The translations under genes and the position numbers were made by a program. 64,000 nt of DNA from Hephaestia mangrovi. Its GTDB lineage: Bacteria; Pseudomonadota; Alphaproteobacteria; Sphingomonadales; Sphingomonadaceae. The stretch is taken from assembly GCF_019880555.1 (NCBI RefSeq), contig NZ_JAINVU010000003.1:364001-428000 (forward strand), read 5' to 3'. Under the pieces are notes generated by a model. The model saw only the letters and a program-made list of their open reading frames with translations, did not search any database and was not told where the DNA came from. Shown here piece by piece: positions 63,877 to 64,000 of the stretch (the stretch's first letter is position 1; each line of letters starts with the position of its first letter).

Positions 63877-64000
63877 TCAGAACTTGTAGCGCGCGCCGAT
63901 CATGTAGCGAGCCGAACCTTCCGACAGATAGAAGGTATTCGACTTCTCGCGGCCATAGGTATGGACGCCTTCCTCGGTCAGGTTGACGCCTTCGAACGAC
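63877..64000 (-). CDS. TonB-dependent receptor, C-terminal end only
   Basis: The last 40 codons of an outer-membrane receptor, cut by the window edge. The frame ends SEGSARYMIGARYKF and the terminal Phe is typical of outer-membrane barrels. It lies upstream of SapC, cupin-like and halogenase genes on the same strand, which is the usual receptor position in this type of locus. The transported substrate cannot be seen. Confidence 0.8.
   Translation of the reverse strand, partial: SFEGVNLTEEGVHTYGREKSNTFYLSEGSARYMIGARYKF

Overview
The window is GC-rich chromosomal DNA from an alphaproteobacterium, most likely Sphingomonadales (Sphingomonas or a close relative). Signs of this are the lptC-lptA-lptB-rpoN run, a single bifunctional Rsh, CC_3452 and DUF2093 family proteins, the TonB receptor/Sel1/PKHD-hydroxylase/PepSY iron operon, the TonB receptor/SapC/cupin-like/tryptophan-halogenase locus, and sdhC-D-A order. 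No sequence search was run; family names come from motif recognition.

Layout. 1-9.1 kb: a cut L,D-transpeptidase, an iron-permease-family protein, thiE, a small unknown gene beside a degenerate tRNA-Leu-like sequence, a GT2 glycosyltransferase, rsh, a CC_3452 protein divergent from an HxlR regulator, a YciE ferritin-like protein, an M23 lipoprotein and DUF2093. 9.1-15.8 kb: xseA and purD with start codons overlapping on opposite strands, an HhH membrane protein, a CNNM/CBS protein, an OmpA lipoprotein, csaA and a GST. 15.8-22.6 kb: ammonia assimilation genes gltB and gltD around a DUF2059 protein. 22.7-33.8 kb: envelope and housekeeping genes (uppP, an NDUFA9-like protein, a secreted EEP phosphatase, rpoN, lptB, lptA, lptC, an RNase D-like exonuclease, TerC, a Gly/Arg-rich double cold-shock protein, a thioredoxin-like protein, a UbiH-family hydroxylase). 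33.9-42.5 kb: ftsK, lolA, a GH31 glucosidase and acnA, separated by clear hairpin terminators.

42.6-45.6 kb is accessory: a DUF1778/GNAT toxin-antitoxin pair, a lower-GC pair of unknown genes (the larger resembling DUF6414 proteins) and an orphan small-terminase-like gene. 45.5-50.9 kb is an iron operon (TonB siderophore receptor, Sel1 protein, PKHD hydroxylase, PepSY protein) behind a recognisable Fur box and promoter. 51-53.9 kb holds an HxlR/GST divergon, an alpha/beta hydrolase and a STAS-like protein where sdhB would normally follow sdhA. 53.9-56.5 kb is sdhC-sdhD-sdhA. 56.7-59.5 kb holds two soluble chemoreceptors with different globin-like sensor domains but a virtually identical signalling domain. 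59.6-64 kb is an operon with a SMP-30 protein, flavin-dependent halogenase, cupin-like (JmjC-like) protein, SapC and the end of a TonB receptor.

Most of the window is ordinary. The points most worth a second look are the twin chemoreceptors with a homogenised signalling domain, the island at 42.6-45.0 kb, the tRNA-like relic, the near-perfect 27-bp inverted repeat just before rpoN, and the missing sdhB.
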